The notes: generated by a model from the letters alone, not told the origin. Shown: positions 15,418 to 24,378, counted from the first letter of the stretch. The stretch is DNA of 48,738 nucleotides from Caloranaerobacter sp. TR13 (GCF_001316435.1 NZ_JXLL01000014.1:1-48738), one strand, 5' to 3'. A program made the numbers and translations.

Positions 15418-15774
15418 CTATTTTTTAAGCACATCTAAGATTGCTAAAGGTTTTCTTAAATCTTTTAATAGTTTTTCTGAATCTTCTTTTTCGATATCGT
15501 TTAAGTATTTATAAAGCAAGTTAATAAATATGCTGTAATATGTTTTCTTATCGAAATCTTTAAGTTGATAGCTCATTTTATATATTTCATAATCGATTTC
15601 TTTAAATAGATTGATTATATCCTCCATTGTTTGGAGGATATATTTTTTTTTAGTATCCATATTGTTACTTGCTTTTTTCAGTATTTTTATCTTTTTTTCT
15701 AGTATTAAAATTGCATCATTGATTTCATATTTATGTACAGCTTCTTTTTTTCTAAATAATTTTTTTAGAAACAT
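15418..15774 (-). CDS. Unknown coiled-coil protein of 118 residues
   Basis: The ATG has a strong GGGAGGAA upstream. The protein is lysine-rich and helical (KKLFRKKEAVHKYEIN, LILEKKIKILKKA, then LNDIEKEDSEKLLKDL), with no signal peptide and no membrane segment; it is probably cytosolic. Family not recognised. Only 2 bases separate its stop from that of the symporter. Its coding strand contains a perfect 11-bp inverted repeat at 15616-15642 (codons for YILQTMEDI) which, on the opposite strand, looks like an intrinsic terminator. Confidence 0.6.
   Translation of the reverse strand: MFLKKLFRKKEAVHKYEINDAILILEKKIKILKKASNNMDTKKKYILQTMEDIINLFKEIDYEIYKMSYQLKDFDKKTYYSIFINLLYKYLNDIEKEDSEKLLKDLRKPLAILDVLKK
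15616..15650 (+). terminator. Intrinsic terminator for symporter mRNA lying inside the convergent gene
   Basis: TATATCCTCCA (15616-15626), loop TTGTT, TGGAGGATATA (15632-15642), then eight Ts on the plus strand. The stem is perfect. There is no other plus-strand terminator between the symporter stop at 15415 and this site, so its mRNA would carry a 3' tail antisense to the small gene. Confidence 0.65.
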
Positions 15775-15982
15775 CTGTTATTCCTCCCATAGATTGAGTC
15801 CTGTTAATTAATATAATATTTATAATGAAAATTAATGTTACTAAAAAAAGGCAAATGATAATATTCTTACTTTTTTTGCTGTTATATTAGTTAGTAGGTC
15901 AAAAAAGTCAAGAAAATATTTTGTGAAAATTTAATGTTAGCTTTATTATGAAGAAACTAGACAAATATTTACTAACATACCA

Positions 15983-16014
15983 TGCTATAATAAATCACGA
16001 GGAAAACATTTTCA
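15983..16014 (+). promoter_or_regulatory. Extended -10 promoter with cre-like site before xylF
   Basis: TGCTATAAT (15983-15991) is a TG-extended -10. GGAAAACATTTTCA at 16001-16014, next to the predicted start, resembles the CcpA cre consensus (TGAAAACGTTTTCA). No good -35 is seen, consistent with need for an activator such as the YesN-type regulator encoded downstream. The rest of 15775-15982 shows nothing else I can name. Confidence 0.5.
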
Positions 16015-16035
16015 AAATATGGAGGGGGTTATTAG

Positions 16036-17127
16036 ATGACATTTAGAAGATTTAAAAAAGTTACTGCACTTATAAGTATTTTAGTTTTAACTATGAGCAT
16101 ATTTGTAGGATGCTCAAGTGACAGCACAAATACGTCGTCAGGTGCAAACAAAGAGGACAATGATGATGTGATAGTAATAGGATTTTCAATGGATACATTA
16201 AAAGAGGAAAGGTGGCAAAAAGATAGAGATACTTTAATGGCAAGAGCTAAGGAATTAGGAGTTAAGATTTTAATTCAAGCGGCTAATGGAGATGATAATA
16301 AGCAAATTGCACAAGCTGAGAATTTAATCTCACAGGGCGTAGATGTACTTATGGTTGCACCTCATAATGCTGAGGTTGCAGCAACTATTGTTGAAGCAGC
16401 GCATGAAGAAGGAATACCAGTTCTTTCTTATGATAGATTAATCAAAAATTCAGAAGTAGATGTTTACGTATCTTTTGACAATGAGAAAGTTGGGGAATTA
16501 CAAGCTGAATATATAACTAAATTAGTGCCAAAAGGAAACTATGTTTATATAGGTGGTGCTCCAACAGATAACAATGCACATTTATTTAAAAAAGGTGCAA
16601 TGAATATTTTAAAACCATTTATTGAAAAAGGAGATATAAAATTAGTATATGACCAAATGTCTAAAGACTGGCAGCCTTCAGAGGCACAAAAGCATATGGA
16701 AAACGCTTTAACAGCTAATAAAAATAATATTGATGCAGTAATTTGTGCTAATGATGGTACAGCTGGTGGTGCAATATCTGCATTATCAGAACAGCAATTA
16801 GCAGGAAAAGTGCCTGTAACTGGACAGGACGCAGAATTAGCAGCTTGTCAAAGAATAGTTGAAGGCTTACAAACAATGACTGTTTATAAGCCAATACCAA
16901 AATTAGCTGAAACGGCATTAGATGTTGCTATTAAATTAGCTAAAAAAGAAAAGGTTGAAACTAATGCCACTGTAAATAATGGGAAAATAGATGTTCCTTC
17001 AGTACTTCTTGAGCCAATAGTAGTTGATAAAGACAATATGATGGATACTATTATTAAAGATGGATATCATCCATATGAAGAAGTATATAAGAATGTACCT
17101 GAAGATCAAAGACCAAAGCAAAAATAG
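16036..17127 (+). CDS. xylF: D-xylose-type sugar-binding lipoprotein XylF
   Basis: 363 residues. A lipoprotein signal ends in FVGC near residue 27, so the mature protein is anchored outside the membrane. The body is a periplasmic-binding-protein type 1 fold with segments characteristic of XylF: EERWQKDRD, SFDNEKVGELQAEY, GGAPTDNNAHLF, MENALTANKNNIDAV, then GQDAELAACQRIVEG and TMTVYKP. It delivers the sugar to the XylGH importer. GGAGGGGG precedes the ATG. A perfect 11-bp hairpin follows it, likely protecting a more abundant xylF mRNA segment. Xylose is the probable substrate; some homologues also take glucose. Confidence 0.87.
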   Translation: MTFRRFKKVTALISILVLTMSIFVGCSSDSTNTSSGANKEDNDDVIVIGFSMDTLKEERWQKDRDTLMARAKELGVKILIQAANGDDNKQIAQAENLISQGVDVLMVAPHNAEVAATIVEAAHEEGIPVLSYDRLIKNSEVDVYVSFDNEKVGELQAEYITKLVPKGNYVYIGGAPTDNNAHLFKKGAMNILKPFIEKGDIKLVYDQMSKDWQPSEAQKHMENALTANKNNIDAVICANDGTAGGAISALSEQQLAGKVPVTGQDAELAACQRIVEGLQTMTVYKPIPKLAETALDVAIKLAKKEKVETNATVNNGKIDVPSVLLEPIVVDKDNMMDTIIKDGYHPYEEVYKNVPEDQRPKQK

Positions 17128-17137
17128 TTTGGAAAAT

Positions 17138-17165
17138 AAAAGAGGTTATGCTATTAACCTCTTTT
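17138..17165 (+). terminator. Intercistronic hairpin between xylF and xylG
   Basis: AAAAGAGGTTA (17138-17148) and TAACCTCTTTT (17155-17165) form a perfect stem with a 6-base loop just after the xylF stop, with only a short T-run. It probably attenuates or stabilises the xylF message, giving excess binding protein over ABC subunits. Confidence 0.65.
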
Positions 17166-17229
17166 CTAATTACAAAAGATTAAAGGTAAGTTACAGTTTT
17201 TCTTTTCTATTTTGGAGGTGTCCTTAAAT

Positions 17230-18768
17230 ATGAGCGAGTATATTTTAGAAATGAAGGGAATTACTAAAGAATTTCCAGGAGTTAAAGCGTTGGATAATGT
17301 TAATTTTAAAGTAAAAAAAGGAGAAGTACATGCGTTGTGTGGAGAAAATGGAGCTGGAAAATCTACTCTTATGAAGATTTTAAGTGGTGTATATCCATAC
17401 GGTACTTATGAAGGCGATATAATTTTGAAAGGTGAAGTTCAGAAATTTTATGGTATAAGAGATTCAGAAAGAAAAAAAATAGCAATAGTGTACCAAGAAC
17501 TTGCATTAGTTCCTCAAATGACAGTAGCAGAAAATATTTATCTGGCTAATGAGCCTTTGAAGTTCAAAGGTACTACTATAGATGATGATAAATTAAATTA
17601 TATGGCTAAAGAATTATTGGATAGACTAGGGATTGATATAAATCCTGTAACTAGAGTAAGTTCTTTAGGAGTAGGAAGACAGCAGTTAGTAGAAATAGCA
17701 AAGGCTTTATCTAAAGATGTTGAAGTTTTGATTCTTGATGAGCCAACAGCAGCTTTGACTGAATCAGAAGTAGAAACTCTTTTTAAAATAATTAAAGAAC
17801 TTAAAAATAAAGGCATAACATTTATAATAATTACTCATAAATTAGAAGAAATTTTCCAGATAGCTGATACAGTTACTATATTAAGAGACGGTCAAACTAT
17901 AGATACTTACCCTGTTGAGGAGTTGGATGAGGATACTATTATTAAAGGTATGGTTGGCAGAGAATTAACTGAGCGATATCCTAAAATCTCTCATAAAGGC
18001 GAGGAAGTTATATTAGAAGTAAAGAATTTTTCTGTTTATGACTCTAATATGCCTCATAGAAAGCTTGTTGATAATGTATCTTTTAAAGTTAAAAAAGGTG
18101 AAATATTGGGTATTTCAGGTTTGGTAGGAGCAGGAAGAACTGAATTAGTTATGGGCATTTTCGGTGCTTATAATGATTTAGTTGAAGGTGAAATATTTCT
18201 AGAGGGTAAAAAAATAGAAATAAAATCTCCAAAAGATGCAATAGAGCATGGTTTAGCATTAGTTACTGAAGATAGAAAAGGTAATGGACTTATTTTAAAT
18301 CAAAGTATTATGATGAATACAACATTAGCAGCGTTAGACAAGATAATGACAAAAGGTATATTAGATGAAAATAAAGAGATATTTTATTCAAAAAAATATG
18401 TAGAAGAGTTAAAAGTAAAAACTCCATCATTAGAGCAAAAAGTTGGAAATCTATCTGGAGGAAATCAGCAGAAAGTAGTTTTAGCTAAGTGGCTTATGAC
18501 TAATCCTAAAATATTGTTTTTAGATGAACCTACAAGAGGAATAGATGTAGGTGCTAAGTATGAAATATATAATATTATGAATAAATTAGTTGAAAAAGGT
18601 GTAGCTGTAGTTATGATTTCATCAGAGCTTCCAGAAATATTAGGAATGTCCGATAGAATATTAGTAATGCATGAAGGTGAGATTAAGGGAGAACTTGATA
18701 ATGAAAATGTTACACAAGAAGAGATAATGTATTATGCAACGGGAAGGGGACGAGTGAAAAATGAGTGA
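17230..18768 (+). CDS. xylG: Sugar ABC transporter ATPase XylG (two ATPase domains)
   Basis: 512 residues from ATG 17230; the GGAGGTG at 17214-17220 is 9 bases upstream, which rules out the TTG at 17212. Two fused nucleotide-binding domains are typical of the monosaccharide (CUT2) importers. The first has Walker A GENGAGKST (38-46), a VGRQQLVEIAKAL signature and VLILDEPTA. The second has a degenerate Walker A GLVGAGRTE, LSGGNQQKVVLAKWL and FLDEPTRGIDVGAKYEIY. The first domain's YPYGTYEGD is XylG/GguA-like. It overlaps the permease gene by 8 bases and powers uptake of the XylF ligand at the inner face of the membrane. Confidence 0.88.
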   Translation: MSEYILEMKGITKEFPGVKALDNVNFKVKKGEVHALCGENGAGKSTLMKILSGVYPYGTYEGDIILKGEVQKFYGIRDSERKKIAIVYQELALVPQMTVAENIYLANEPLKFKGTTIDDDKLNYMAKELLDRLGIDINPVTRVSSLGVGRQQLVEIAKALSKDVEVLILDEPTAALTESEVETLFKIIKELKNKGITFIIITHKLEEIFQIADTVTILRDGQTIDTYPVEELDEDTIIKGMVGRELTERYPKISHKGEEVILEVKNFSVYDSNMPHRKLVDNVSFKVKKGEILGISGLVGAGRTELVMGIFGAYNDLVEGEIFLEGKKIEIKSPKDAIEHGLALVTEDRKGNGLILNQSIMMNTTLAALDKIMTKGILDENKEIFYSKKYVEELKVKTPSLEQKVGNLSGGNQQKVVLAKWLMTNPKILFLDEPTRGIDVGAKYEIYNIMNKLVEKGVAVVMISSELPEILGMSDRILVMHEGEIKGELDNENVTQEEIMYYATGRGRVKNE

Positions 18769-19912
18769 TGTTTTGACAAGGAAAAAAGAAAAAAAACATA
18801 TAAATATAAGAAAATATACAATGGTAATAGCTCTTGTAGCTATATGGGTATTGTTTACGTTTTTAGATAAGAGTGGAACATTTTTGACACCTAGAAATTT
18901 ATCGAATTTATTTAGACAAATGGCTGTAACGGCTGTATTAGCTATGGGTATGTTTATGATATTAGTAGATTTGCATATAGACTTATCACTTGGTTCATTA
19001 GTTGGTTTAACAGGCGGAGTTGCTGCGTTATTAATATATAAAGTTGGGTTAAATCCATTCTTAGCAGTAATATTGACATTATTATTAGGAGCAATATTAG
19101 GTGCAATAACAGGTTCTTGGGTTAATGCAGGAGTACCAGCTTTTATAGCTTCATTAGGAGGAATGCTTGCATATAGAGGAGCTATAATGGGACTTACAAG
19201 AGGAGAGTCTATACCAATAAGCCAAGCTTCTTTTAGATTTCTAGGAACTGCATATTTACCTAAGTCTATTGGGCTTGTATTTGGAATTATTGCTTGCATT
19301 GTAGTAATATTGAGTACTTTTAAAAAGAGAAAAGATAGAAAGAGATTTGGATTTAAAGTAAAACCTTTAGCAGTAGAATTAATATATTTAGCGATATATG
19401 TAATAGCCATAATGCTATTTGTTTTGGTTATGAATTCATATAAGGGAATACCTGTACCTATTATGATAGTATTAGCACTTGCACTTGTTTTGAATTTTAT
19501 AACTACAAAAACTAGGTTTGGTAGACAGGTATTTGCAATAGGTGGTAACAAAGAGGCAGCAAAGCTTTCTGGTATTAATATTAAGAGAAGAACACTTCAG
19601 ATATTTATAATATCAGGGCTTATGGCTTCTATAGCAGGAATGTTATTAACTGCTAGATTGGGAACAGCAACAACTGATGCAGGTAATGGGTTTGAGTTAG
19701 ATGCTGTTGCTTCATGTGTTATAGGAGGTACTTCATTATTAGGTGGTGAAGGTACTGTACTTGGTGCAGTATTAGGTGCTTTAGTTATGGCTTCAATTGA
19801 TAATGGTATGAGTATATTAAATACAGAGGCTTACTGGCAATTAATAGTAAAAGGTACTATACTAGTAGTAGCAGTTTTTGTTGATATATACACTAAAAAG
19901 AAAAGTAAATAA
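18761..19912 (+). CDS. xylH: Sugar ABC transporter permease XylH
   Basis: 383 residues with about ten hydrophobic segments, starting with a basic cytosolic stretch (TRKKEKKHINIRK). It carries the family features AMGMFMILVDLHIDLSLGS, ASLGGMLAYRGAI, IGGNKEAAKLSGI (the EAA-like coupling loop) and CVIGGTSLLGGEGTV. This is the membrane channel of the XylFGH importer. It overlaps xylG by 8 bases. A weak hairpin at 19952-19973 separates it from the sensing module. Confidence 0.88.
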   Translation: MSDVLTRKKEKKHINIRKYTMVIALVAIWVLFTFLDKSGTFLTPRNLSNLFRQMAVTAVLAMGMFMILVDLHIDLSLGSLVGLTGGVAALLIYKVGLNPFLAVILTLLLGAILGAITGSWVNAGVPAFIASLGGMLAYRGAIMGLTRGESIPISQASFRFLGTAYLPKSIGLVFGIIACIVVILSTFKKRKDRKRFGFKVKPLAVELIYLAIYVIAIMLFVLVMNSYKGIPVPIMIVLALALVLNFITTKTRFGRQVFAIGGNKEAAKLSGINIKRRTLQIFIISGLMASIAGMLLTARLGTATTDAGNGFELDAVASCVIGGTSLLGGEGTVLGAVLGALVMASIDNGMSILNTEAYWQLIVKGTILVVAVFVDIYTKKKSK

Positions 19913-19951
19913 ATAAAATAAGTGTTATAATATATATAAAGTGATTCAATG

Positions 19952-19979
19952 GACCCTGATAGTTTTCAGGGTCTTTAGT
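19952..19979 (+). terminator. Hairpin between xylH and sensor module
   Basis: GACCCTGA (19952-19959) and TCAGGGTC (19966-19973) with a 6-base loop are followed by only TTTAG. It probably attenuates rather than fully stops transcription into the sensor genes. Confidence 0.55.
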
Positions 19980-19998
19980 ATATATTCTGGAGGATGTT

Positions 19999-20955
19999 AT
20001 GAAAAGATATTTGATAATCATTTCTATACTTTTAATATTAGTGGTAGGTTTTGTAAGTTTAACATCTTTAATAAAATGCTATTACTTAACTTTTAAATAT
20101 CAGGACTATGATTTTGTAAAAGAAGGTAAATATCATTTTATTCTTGTATTAAAAGAAGATGATGTGTTTTGGAATAAAGTAGTAGACGGTGCAAAAAAAG
20201 CAGCTAAAAAATATAATGTGACGTTAAGTATATTAAAAGAAGATTATTTTGATATAGATAGTCACTTAGATTTAATTGATAGAGGTATAGAATCTTCTCC
20301 TGATGGGATTATTTCTTATACATTAAATGAGAAAAAATATGAAAATATTGTAAATCGTGCGATAGATAAAAAAATACCTTTTATATCTTTAGATGTTGAT
20401 GTGTTAAAAAGTAAAAGAGATGCCTTTATAGGTACAAATAATTATTATACAGGAATAATGCTTGCAAAAAAGCTAATTAAAGCTATAGATAACAAAGGTC
20501 TTATAGGTATCGTAATGAACAGTGAGGAAAATAGTTTTATGCTTACAGGAATATATGGTGAAGTTTCAAGATATGATGGTGTATCAATTATAGATACACG
20601 CTACATTGATACAAAACGAGTTAATACTTACAAAGTTATAGAAGATATGGTTATAAATAATAGAGAATTAAAAGGAATTATATGTATTGATCCTTATGCA
20701 ACTTATATGGCTGGACAAGTTATTGTTAGACAAAACAAGGTTGGTAAAATTAAAATAGTTGGAATGGGAGATTTAGATGGCACGTTAAGATTTATTAAAA
20801 AAGGAGTAATAGAAGGAACCGTAGTTAGAGACCCGTATAAAATGGGTTATAAAGCCGTAGAGACTATGTATAAAATTAAAGAAGAAGAATTTATAGATGA
20901 TACTATTTTCATTGAATTGAAATATATTAATAAGGGGTCATTAGATGAAAAGTAG
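19999..20955 (+). CDS. XylFII-like membrane-anchored sugar-sensing protein
   Basis: 318 residues: one N-terminal membrane segment (residues ~4-25, LIIISILLILVVGFVSL) without a lipobox, then a type 1 periplasmic-binding fold (FILVLKEDDVFWNKVVDGAKKA, DGIISYTLNEKKY, IPFISLDVD, IGTNNYYTG, ICIDPYATYMAGQ). It resembles a sugar-binding protein but sits with a LytS-type kinase and a YesN-type regulator. In Clostridium beijerinckii the equivalent XylFII binds D-xylose and presents it to LytS. Position after xylFGH supports that role here. It overlaps the kinase gene by 11 bases. Ligand identity is inferred. Confidence 0.8.
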   Translation: MKRYLIIISILLILVVGFVSLTSLIKCYYLTFKYQDYDFVKEGKYHFILVLKEDDVFWNKVVDGAKKAAKKYNVTLSILKEDYFDIDSHLDLIDRGIESSPDGIISYTLNEKKYENIVNRAIDKKIPFISLDVDVLKSKRDAFIGTNNYYTGIMLAKKLIKAIDNKGLIGIVMNSEENSFMLTGIYGEVSRYDGVSIIDTRYIDTKRVNTYKVIEDMVINNRELKGIICIDPYATYMAGQVIVRQNKVGKIKIVGMGDLDGTLRFIKKGVIEGTVVRDPYKMGYKAVETMYKIKEEEFIDDTIFIELKYINKGSLDEK

Positions 20956-22342
20956 TTATGTTTCTATTAAGAAAAAATTAATTATTAGCTATGTAATAAT
21001 AATTATTGTTCTAACTTGTCTAAGTAGCTATATTTTATACACTAATTCTATTCTTACTAAAACATATAATAGTTTTATTGAAAGTATGTTAATGTTAAAC
21101 GAAATACAAAGTTATTTAGGAGATAGTAAAAAAAATCTGGACAAGTTATTATTAACTAGATCTACAAATTATATTGATTTAATATATTCATCTATTGATG
21201 AAGCTAGAGAGACAATAAAAAAGTTTCAAAAAACTAATATTACAGAAGATAATTATATGATTACTAAAGACTTGTTGAATTTACTAAATAGTTACGAAAA
21301 ATATAGTGAAGAAACTTTTAGGATAGCGTTATCCTCTGCTGATGAAAGATACATTGAAAATTATAATAATTCAAATAAAATATATGGATATATATTCAAA
21401 GCTTTAGAAGAGATTAATTATAATCTATCGAAAAGTGGATTTGAGAATTATGGTATTATGATTCAACACAATAATAAATTGTTTAATATATTGATATTTA
21501 TGTTAGGAATAGTTCTATTGGGGAGTTTAGTATTTGCTTATGTATTTTCTATTAATATGGTTAAGAGTATAAATAAACTAACTGAAGCAGCAAAAGAGGT
21601 TTCTAAAGGGAATTTTGACATAGGAACTATTAAAATAGAGAGTAATGATGAGCTAAGTATATTGGCAAAAGCTTTTAATAAAATGATTAGCAATATCAGT
21701 TTTCTTTTGGATGAAATTAAGAAAAAAGCAGAGTTAGAAAAAGAAGCACAATTTTTAGCTCTTCAGTCGCAGATCAATCCTCATTTTCTATTTAATACAT
21801 TAAATGTTATTGCAAAGATGTCGTTATTAGAAGGTGGAGAAAAAACATGTGATTTAATTGAATCGCTATCTGATATTCTAAGGTACAATTTAAGAAAAAT
21901 TGATAGCAGTGTTAGAATATATGAAGAGCTAAAAAATGTTGAAGAATATGTAAATATACAGAGAACTAGATTTTTAGACAGGATAGATTTTTATAAAGAT
22001 ATTGATAAAGACGTGTTACAATATTATATTCCAGCTTTAACAATACAGCCTTTAGTAGAAAATGCTTTTATTCACGGACTAGAAGGTAAAGAAGATAAAG
22101 GAACAATTGAGTTATCAATAAAAAATGAAAATGAATATATCAGGATAGAAGTGAGAGATAATGGTAAAGGTTTCGACTTTGATAAAGATATTGAGAAAAC
22201 TAAAGGACATACAACTGGAATTGGTCTAAAAAATGTTAAGGAGAGATTAAATATATTTTTTAAGGGTAGAAGCCGAGTATACATGAAAAATAGGGACCAA
22301 GGAGCTATTATAGGAATACTAATACCAAAGGTGGGAGAATAA
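20945..22342 (+). CDS. LytS/YesM-type sensor histidine kinase
   Basis: 465 residues. Two membrane helices (about 10-31 and 178-201) flank a ~145-residue extracytoplasmic helical domain. A HAMP region follows (INKLTEAAKEVSKGNF, ELSILAKAFNKM), then a His_kinase domain with the acceptor histidine in QSQINPHFLFNTLN, and an ATPase domain (PLVENAFIHGLE, RDNGKGFD, TGIGLKNVKERL). The extracytoplasmic part lacks a ligand-binding fold of its own, consistent with reading the state of the upstream XylFII-like protein. AAGGGG precedes the ATG, and one base separates it from the regulator gene. Confidence 0.87.
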   Translation: MKSSYVSIKKKLIISYVIIIIVLTCLSSYILYTNSILTKTYNSFIESMLMLNEIQSYLGDSKKNLDKLLLTRSTNYIDLIYSSIDEARETIKKFQKTNITEDNYMITKDLLNLLNSYEKYSEETFRIALSSADERYIENYNNSNKIYGYIFKALEEINYNLSKSGFENYGIMIQHNNKLFNILIFMLGIVLLGSLVFAYVFSINMVKSINKLTEAAKEVSKGNFDIGTIKIESNDELSILAKAFNKMISNISFLLDEIKKKAELEKEAQFLALQSQINPHFLFNTLNVIAKMSLLEGGEKTCDLIESLSDILRYNLRKIDSSVRIYEELKNVEEYVNIQRTRFLDRIDFYKDIDKDVLQYYIPALTIQPLVENAFIHGLEGKEDKGTIELSIKNENEYIRIEVRDNGKGFDFDKDIEKTKGHTTGIGLKNVKERLNIFFKGRSRVYMKNRDQGAIIGILIPKVGE

Positions 22343-22343
22343 A

Positions 22344-23876
22344 ATGTATAGATTGCTAATAGCAGATGATGAGCCTATAGAGAGGGAAGGATTAAAGCTT
22401 ATTATAAATAAGAATTTTTCCAATATTGAGATTGTAGGAGAAGCAAAGAATGGTAGGGAAGCAATAGAGTTAGTTGAAGAATTAAGACCTGATATTTTGT
22501 TTTTAGATATAAAGATGCCGGGAATAAATGGTATAGAAGCAGCTAAAGAGATAAGAAGAAAATACAAGAATTTAAAAATAGTTATACTGTCAGCTTATGA
22601 CTATTTTGCGTATGCTAAGGAAAGTTTTAGTTTAGGTGTTTATGATTATCTTTTAAAACCAGTAAGAAGGATAAAATTAATTGAGACTTTGGAAAATATA
22701 GTTAAAGAAATTGAAAAAGAGAGACTAGAAAGGCAAGAAAAGTTAAAACTAAGAGAAGAATTATCTGATATAAAGAATATGCTTGAAGAAAAGTTTATAA
22801 CTATTATTCTAGAGGATGGATTGAAATATGAAGAAAAAATAAAGAATGGAATTGATATATTAGATATGACATTTGATTCGTATTATGTATTAGCGATAAG
22901 CGTAGAATCTAGGATAAATAGTGATATAATATCAAAGCTTTATGATGAGGTTTTTAGGTATTTTAAGCACAGAGAAAAATCTATAATATCGAAATATAAT
23001 AATAATATTTATGTGCTAGTAGAAGTAGATAATACAAGTGAGATTGAAATACAGAAAATATCTTATGAAAAAGCAAATAAAATATATAATAGACTTATTG
23101 AAAAATATGACATAGATATTAGAATTGGTGTAAAAATAGGTAGTGGATTAAGTAGTCTTAATAAAGTGATCATAGAAGTAAATAAACTTATTATCAGTGC
23201 AAAAAATAAAAATATTGTAAGTGATTTTTGTGATAAAAGTGAAGATGATTTGACTGAAATAATAGAAGAATATCAAAAAATATTAAATTTGATTAAGAGA
23301 ATAGTTAATGGAGACAAAGAATCAATAATAAAGTTAGATAGTTTATTAGAAATAATGTGTACTTCAGGAAGTAATAGAACAATAAAATTATACGAAATTG
23401 TAAGTATATTAAGACTTTTAATGTTTGAGAAAAGAGGCAAGGTATATTTTTATGATTTATTTTCAAAAGATGAAGAAATTGACTTAGATTCATATAATGT
23501 AAAAAGGGTTATAATTGAGGAATTAAATAAGTATTTTATTGAGATTAGCAACCAATCAGATGAAATTGTAGAAAGAGCTAAGGAATATATTTATAAGAAC
23601 TATAATAGAGATATAAAATTAGAAGATGTAGCTGAGAAAGTATCAGTTAGTCCTTATTATTTTAGTAAACTTTTTAAAAAAGAGATGGGCAAAAATTTTA
23701 TTGATTTTTTAACTGAACTAAGAATAGAAGAGGCTAAGAAAAAATTAGATACAGGTATGTCTATTAAAGCAGTAGCTAGATATATAGGCTATAGTGATCC
23801 TAATTATTTTAGTAGAGTTTTTAAAAAAGTAACGGGGATGAGTCCGAAAAATTATAAGAAAAACCTTAAAAGATAA
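22344..23876 (+). CDS. YesN-type AraC-family response regulator
   Basis: 510 residues: an N-terminal receiver domain (IADDEP, phospho-acceptor Asp in ILFLDIKMPG, KP pair in YLLKPVRR), a long helical middle of unknown role, and a C-terminal AraC/XylS double helix-turn-helix (DVAEKVSVSPYYFSKLFKK, VARYIGYSDPNYFSRVFKK, then TGMSPKNYKK). In the known XylFII-LytS-YesN system the regulator activates xylFGH in response to xylose. It is the last gene of the module, with one base between it and the kinase gene. Confidence 0.87.
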   Translation: MYRLLIADDEPIEREGLKLIINKNFSNIEIVGEAKNGREAIELVEELRPDILFLDIKMPGINGIEAAKEIRRKYKNLKIVILSAYDYFAYAKESFSLGVYDYLLKPVRRIKLIETLENIVKEIEKERLERQEKLKLREELSDIKNMLEEKFITIILEDGLKYEEKIKNGIDILDMTFDSYYVLAISVESRINSDIISKLYDEVFRYFKHREKSIISKYNNNIYVLVEVDNTSEIEIQKISYEKANKIYNRLIEKYDIDIRIGVKIGSGLSSLNKVIIEVNKLIISAKNKNIVSDFCDKSEDDLTEIIEEYQKILNLIKRIVNGDKESIIKLDSLLEIMCTSGSNRTIKLYEIVSILRLLMFEKRGKVYFYDLFSKDEEIDLDSYNVKRVIIEELNKYFIEISNQSDEIVERAKEYIYKNYNRDIKLEDVAEKVSVSPYYFSKLFKKEMGKNFIDFLTELRIEEAKKKLDTGMSIKAVARYIGYSDPNYFSRVFKKVTGMSPKNYKKNLKR

Positions 23877-23948
23877 AGTTACATCTTTTATAATCCATAT
23901 TATGTCTTAAACTTTTGGCACTACGGATTAATAAGGGGGTGGAATTTT

Positions 23949-24209
23949 ATGAAAAAATCGAATTATATACTTTTATGGTCAATTGCAATTTTTTTATTTG
24001 CAGTTGCATATTTGTTACTTGGTAAAGCAGTAGGGCTAGGGCCAATATTAAAGGAATATGTAGTAGGATGGGGAACTTTAGCACTGATAAATGCAGGATT
24101 AGCACAAAGCAAACATAAATCAGGATTCTATTGGTTTTTACTATCCTTGCTATTAGGGCCAATTGCAACATTTTTACTAGTTTTGACTGGAGAATTTGAT
24201 AGCAAATAA
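23949..24209 (+). CDS. Small two-helix membrane protein, unknown
   Basis: 86 residues; a strong AAGGGGGTGG lies upstream of the ATG. Two or three hydrophobic segments are visible: YILLWSIAIFLFAVAYLLLG near the start, VVGWGTLALINAGLAQ in the middle, and FYWFLLSLLLGPIATFLLVL near the end. A conserved-looking short loop (AQSKHKSGFYWF) joins the last two. No family assigned. It lies alone between the xylose-sensing module and the glnA promoter. Confidence 0.6.
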   Translation: MKKSNYILLWSIAIFLFAVAYLLLGKAVGLGPILKEYVVGWGTLALINAGLAQSKHKSGFYWFLLSLLLGPIATFLLVLTGEFDSK

Positions 24210-24259
24210 ATTACTATAATTTTATAATTATTATACTTTGAAAAATTTTTTAATAAATG

Positions 24260-24288
24260 TTGACAAAGTATCGATATTTTGATAACAT
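24260..24288 (+). promoter_or_regulatory. Sigma-A promoter of glnA
   Basis: Perfect TTGACA (24260-24265), 17-base spacer, TAACAT (24283-24288). The predicted start near 24295 gives a ~125-base leader that contains the structured element at 24322-24378. Confidence 0.75.
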
Positions 24289-24321
24289 CAAAACGTATTT
24301 AAAAAAGATATACTGATATTA

Positions 24322-24339
24322 GTAGGCAAAGGCGTCTAC
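24322..24339 (+). promoter_or_regulatory. ANTAR-type hexaloop antiterminator hairpin (P2-like)
   Basis: GTAGGC (24322-24327) pairs with GTCTAC (24334-24339), with one G-U pair, around the six-base loop AAAGGC. ANTAR proteins bind hairpins with six-base loops that have A at position 1 and G at position 4; both are present. It shares bases with the terminator hairpin 24328-24378, so only one can form. The expected first hairpin is not clear; a loop ACTGAT at 24312-24317 has the right A and G but only two flanking pairs. Confidence 0.6.
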
Positions 24340-24378
24340 AAATAGGAGGTTAGTGACCTCTTGTTTGTTGACGCCTTT
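24328..24378 (+). terminator. Leader terminator/attenuator hairpin upstream of glnA
   Basis: Nested arms: AAAGGCGTC (24328-24336) with GACGCCTTT (24370-24378), ACAAA (24338-24342) with TTTGT (24364-24368), GAGGT (24346-24350) with ACCTC (24356-24360). The tail AATATTTT is only moderately U-rich. It lies 43 bases before the glnA start. Confidence 0.7.

Noticed and set aside
24328..24378. T-box or metabolite riboswitch before glnA
   Set aside because: No T-box sequence or known riboswitch core is visible, the gene is not an aminoacyl-tRNA synthetase, and the ANTAR explanation fits the neighbour.
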